Source: Polynucleobacter sp. UK-FUSCHL-C3
GTDB lineage: Bacteria; Pseudomonadota; Gammaproteobacteria; Burkholderiales; Burkholderiaceae
Reading direction: 5' to 3'
Assembly: GCF_040409815.1 (NCBI RefSeq)
Contig: NZ_CP099959.1
Location: 1,674,001 to 1,738,000 of the forward strand
DNA length: 64,000 nt
Shown: one piece after another, positions 62,856 to 64,000 of the stretch
Position numbering within the stretch: position 1 is the first letter of the stretch
Layout of the letters: the number at the start of each line of letters is the position of its first letter
Position numbers and translations under genes: made by a program
Notes under the pieces: generated by a model
What the model saw: the letters and a program-made list of their open reading frames with translations, nothing else
What the model was told of the DNA's origin: nothing
Databases searched by the model: none

Positions 62856-63908
62856 TTACTTTGCTAGAGACCATGCAATGGTCTCGCCAGCGCGCAATGG
62901 GACCAGTACGGTATCGCCTAGAGTGAACTCAAAAGGCACCTCTTCAGCCTGCTGAACTAAGGTGATTTGATCCTGATTACGAGGTAAAGAATAAAAATCG
63001 GGGCCAAAGAAACTGGCAAAGCCCTCAAGTCGGTCAAGTTGACCAACGCTATCAAACGCTTCGGCATACAAACCCATTGCATTGTGTGCTGTATAGCAAC
63101 CAGCACAACCACAGCTACTTTCTTTTTCACCTTTTGGATGTGGGGCACTATCGGTCCCCAAGAAAAATCGTGGGTTGCCACTGGTTGCTACTTCCATTAG
63201 AGCAAGCCGATGTTCTTCACGCTTTAAGATTGGCAAACAATAATGATGTGGTCGAATACCGCCAGTGAACAAACTATTACGGTTCATTAAAAGATGATGA
63301 GCGGTGATCGTTGCGCCCAAGGTATTTTTACCTTTGGTATCAGCGTCACGTACATAGTGAGCTGCTTGTTTAGTCGTGATGTGCTCAAAAATGATACGAA
63401 GCTCTGGAAAATCTTTTCGTACTGGCTCCAGTATTCGGTCAATAAATACGACCTCTCGATCAAAGATATCAATAGCAGATTCAGTAACTTCACCATGAAT
63501 TAATAAAGGCACCGAATGCTTTTGCATGGCTTCTAAAGCAGGGTAAGCGTGTTTAATGTTAGTAACACCTGCATCACTGTTGGTGGTTGCGCCTGCTGGA
63601 TATAACTTAAATCCAATAATCTGGTGTTCACTGGCTTTGCGTACCTCATCTGCACTGGTGTTATCTGTCAAATACAGTGTCATCAATGGATTGAAGTTCG
63701 ATACTCCTAACTGCTGTAACGCAGTATCTATGCGTGAACGATAGGCCTTCGCTAAATCAACCGTAGTCACGGGCGGCTTTAAGTTTGGCATGATAACTGC
63801 GCGCGCAAATTGTTTGGTCGTATGTGCCAATACATCTTTCAGCACCGCACCATCGCGCACATGCAAGTGCCAGTCATCGGGACGAATAATTATCAGTTTC
63901 TTACTCAT
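62856..63908 (-). CDS. pyrC: Dihydroorotase (class II)
   Basis: This 350-residue zinc amidohydrolase has the metal His pair in IRPDDWHLHVRDG. The carboxylated Lys region is IIGFKLYPAGATTNSD, followed by the metal His in LLIHGEV and the catalytic Asp in LGTDSAPHPKG. It closes carbamoyl aspartate to dihydroorotate in pyrimidine synthesis. The ATG is one base after the stop of the glycerate kinase-like gene, so both are probably in one operon. Confidence 0.97.
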   Translation of the reverse strand: MSKKLIIIRPDDWHLHVRDGAVLKDVLAHTTKQFARAVIMPNLKPPVTTVDLAKAYRSRIDTALQQLGVSNFNPLMTLYLTDNTSADEVRKASEHQIIGFKLYPAGATTNSDAGVTNIKHAYPALEAMQKHSVPLLIHGEVTESAIDIFDREVVFIDRILEPVRKDFPELRIIFEHITTKQAAHYVRDADTKGKNTLGATITAHHLLMNRNSLFTGGIRPHHYCLPILKREEHRLALMEVATSGNPRFFLGTDSAPHPKGEKESSCGCAGCYTAHNAMGLYAEAFDSVGQLDRLEGFASFFGPDFYSLPRNQDQITLVQQAEEVPFEFTLGDTVLVPLRAGETIAWSLAK

Positions 63909-63909
63909 C

Positions 63910-64000
63910 TCAATCGATCAAAATGATTCGGAAATCATTCACATTGGTTAAGGTTGGGCCAGTATGAACCAAGGCGTCTAGCTTAGCAAAGAAACCGTAA
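63910..64000 (-). CDS. Glycerate 2-kinase (MOFRL/TtuD family), C-terminal end
   Basis: Only the last 29 complete codons are in the window, ending in TGA at 63910-63912. The translation includes LVHTGPTLTNVNDFRIILID, which matches the conserved TGPTGTNVNDFR end of the MOFRL-type glycerate kinase (also annotated TtuD or hydroxypyruvate reductase). The gene would phosphorylate glycerate to 2-phosphoglycerate. The start lies beyond the window edge. Confidence 0.85.
   Translation of the reverse strand, partial: YGFFAKLDALVHTGPTLTNVNDFRIILID

Overview
The window reads as chromosomal DNA of a small-genome betaproteobacterium of the Burkholderiaceae, most like a free-living freshwater Polynucleobacter. 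This is inferred from the gene orders recA-recX / sucCD-terC-pilin, lptD-surA-pdxA-ksgA diverging from amgK-murU, dusB-fis-purH-ruvCAB and rplM-rpsI-argC-erpA, from moderate base composition, and from very tight packing with many 1 to 4 base overlaps and convergent genes sharing stop codons. No rRNA, CRISPR array, transposase or phage gene was seen.

Layout. 1-640: AT-rich edge of what looks like an accessory region. It holds the start of a TPR gene and a 3' remnant of moaC. 657-5871 (minus): type IV pilin, TerC, succinyl-CoA synthetase, RecX and RecA, with a perfect LexA box before recA. 6057-11275 (minus): a DUF2878 / DUF3833 / chalcone-isomerase-like trio, a two-subunit sodium:solute symporter, a TPR protein and a small membrane protein. 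11821-20958: mixed housekeeping and accessory genes (NhaD antiporter, haloacid dehalogenase, DedA, rubredoxin reductase-like protein, ferredoxin-NADP reductase, Old Yellow Enzyme, lone ModA, a CAU-anticodon tRNA, two unlisted-size membrane peptides). 20930-25142 (minus): a TRAP transporter (DctP-DctQ-DctM) followed by a BciB/HCAR-like FrhB-family reductase. 25358-30782: gamma-glutamyltransferase family enzyme, GST, AEC carrier, gamma-carbonic-anhydrase-like protein, AmtB, OsmC. 30793-41490: htpG with a textbook sigma-32 promoter, then divergently miaB-ybeY-corC-lnt, glyQS, gmhB, plsC. 41505-51660: outer-membrane/ribosome operon lptD-surA-pdxA-ksgA, and diverging amgK-murU-pepP-ubiH. 51750-59247: dusB-fis-purH-ruvC-ruvA-ruvB, tyrS, anmK. 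59244-64000: erpA, argC, rpsI, rplM, a second OsmC protein, RNase P RNA, pyrC and the tail of a glycerate kinase gene.

The genes fit a heterotroph that imports organic acids (SSS and TRAP systems) and ammonium, recycles peptidoglycan through AnmK and AmgK/MurU, and keeps a compact set of envelope, translation and DNA repair genes. The most unusual points are non-coding or architectural: a hairpin that pairs the pilin ribosome-binding site, a plus-strand terminator with an upstream stem-loop that no gene explains, an rnpB P1 arm that overlaps the stop codon of a convergent gene, and the moaC remnant at a composition boundary. I did not find a clearly new multi-gene system.
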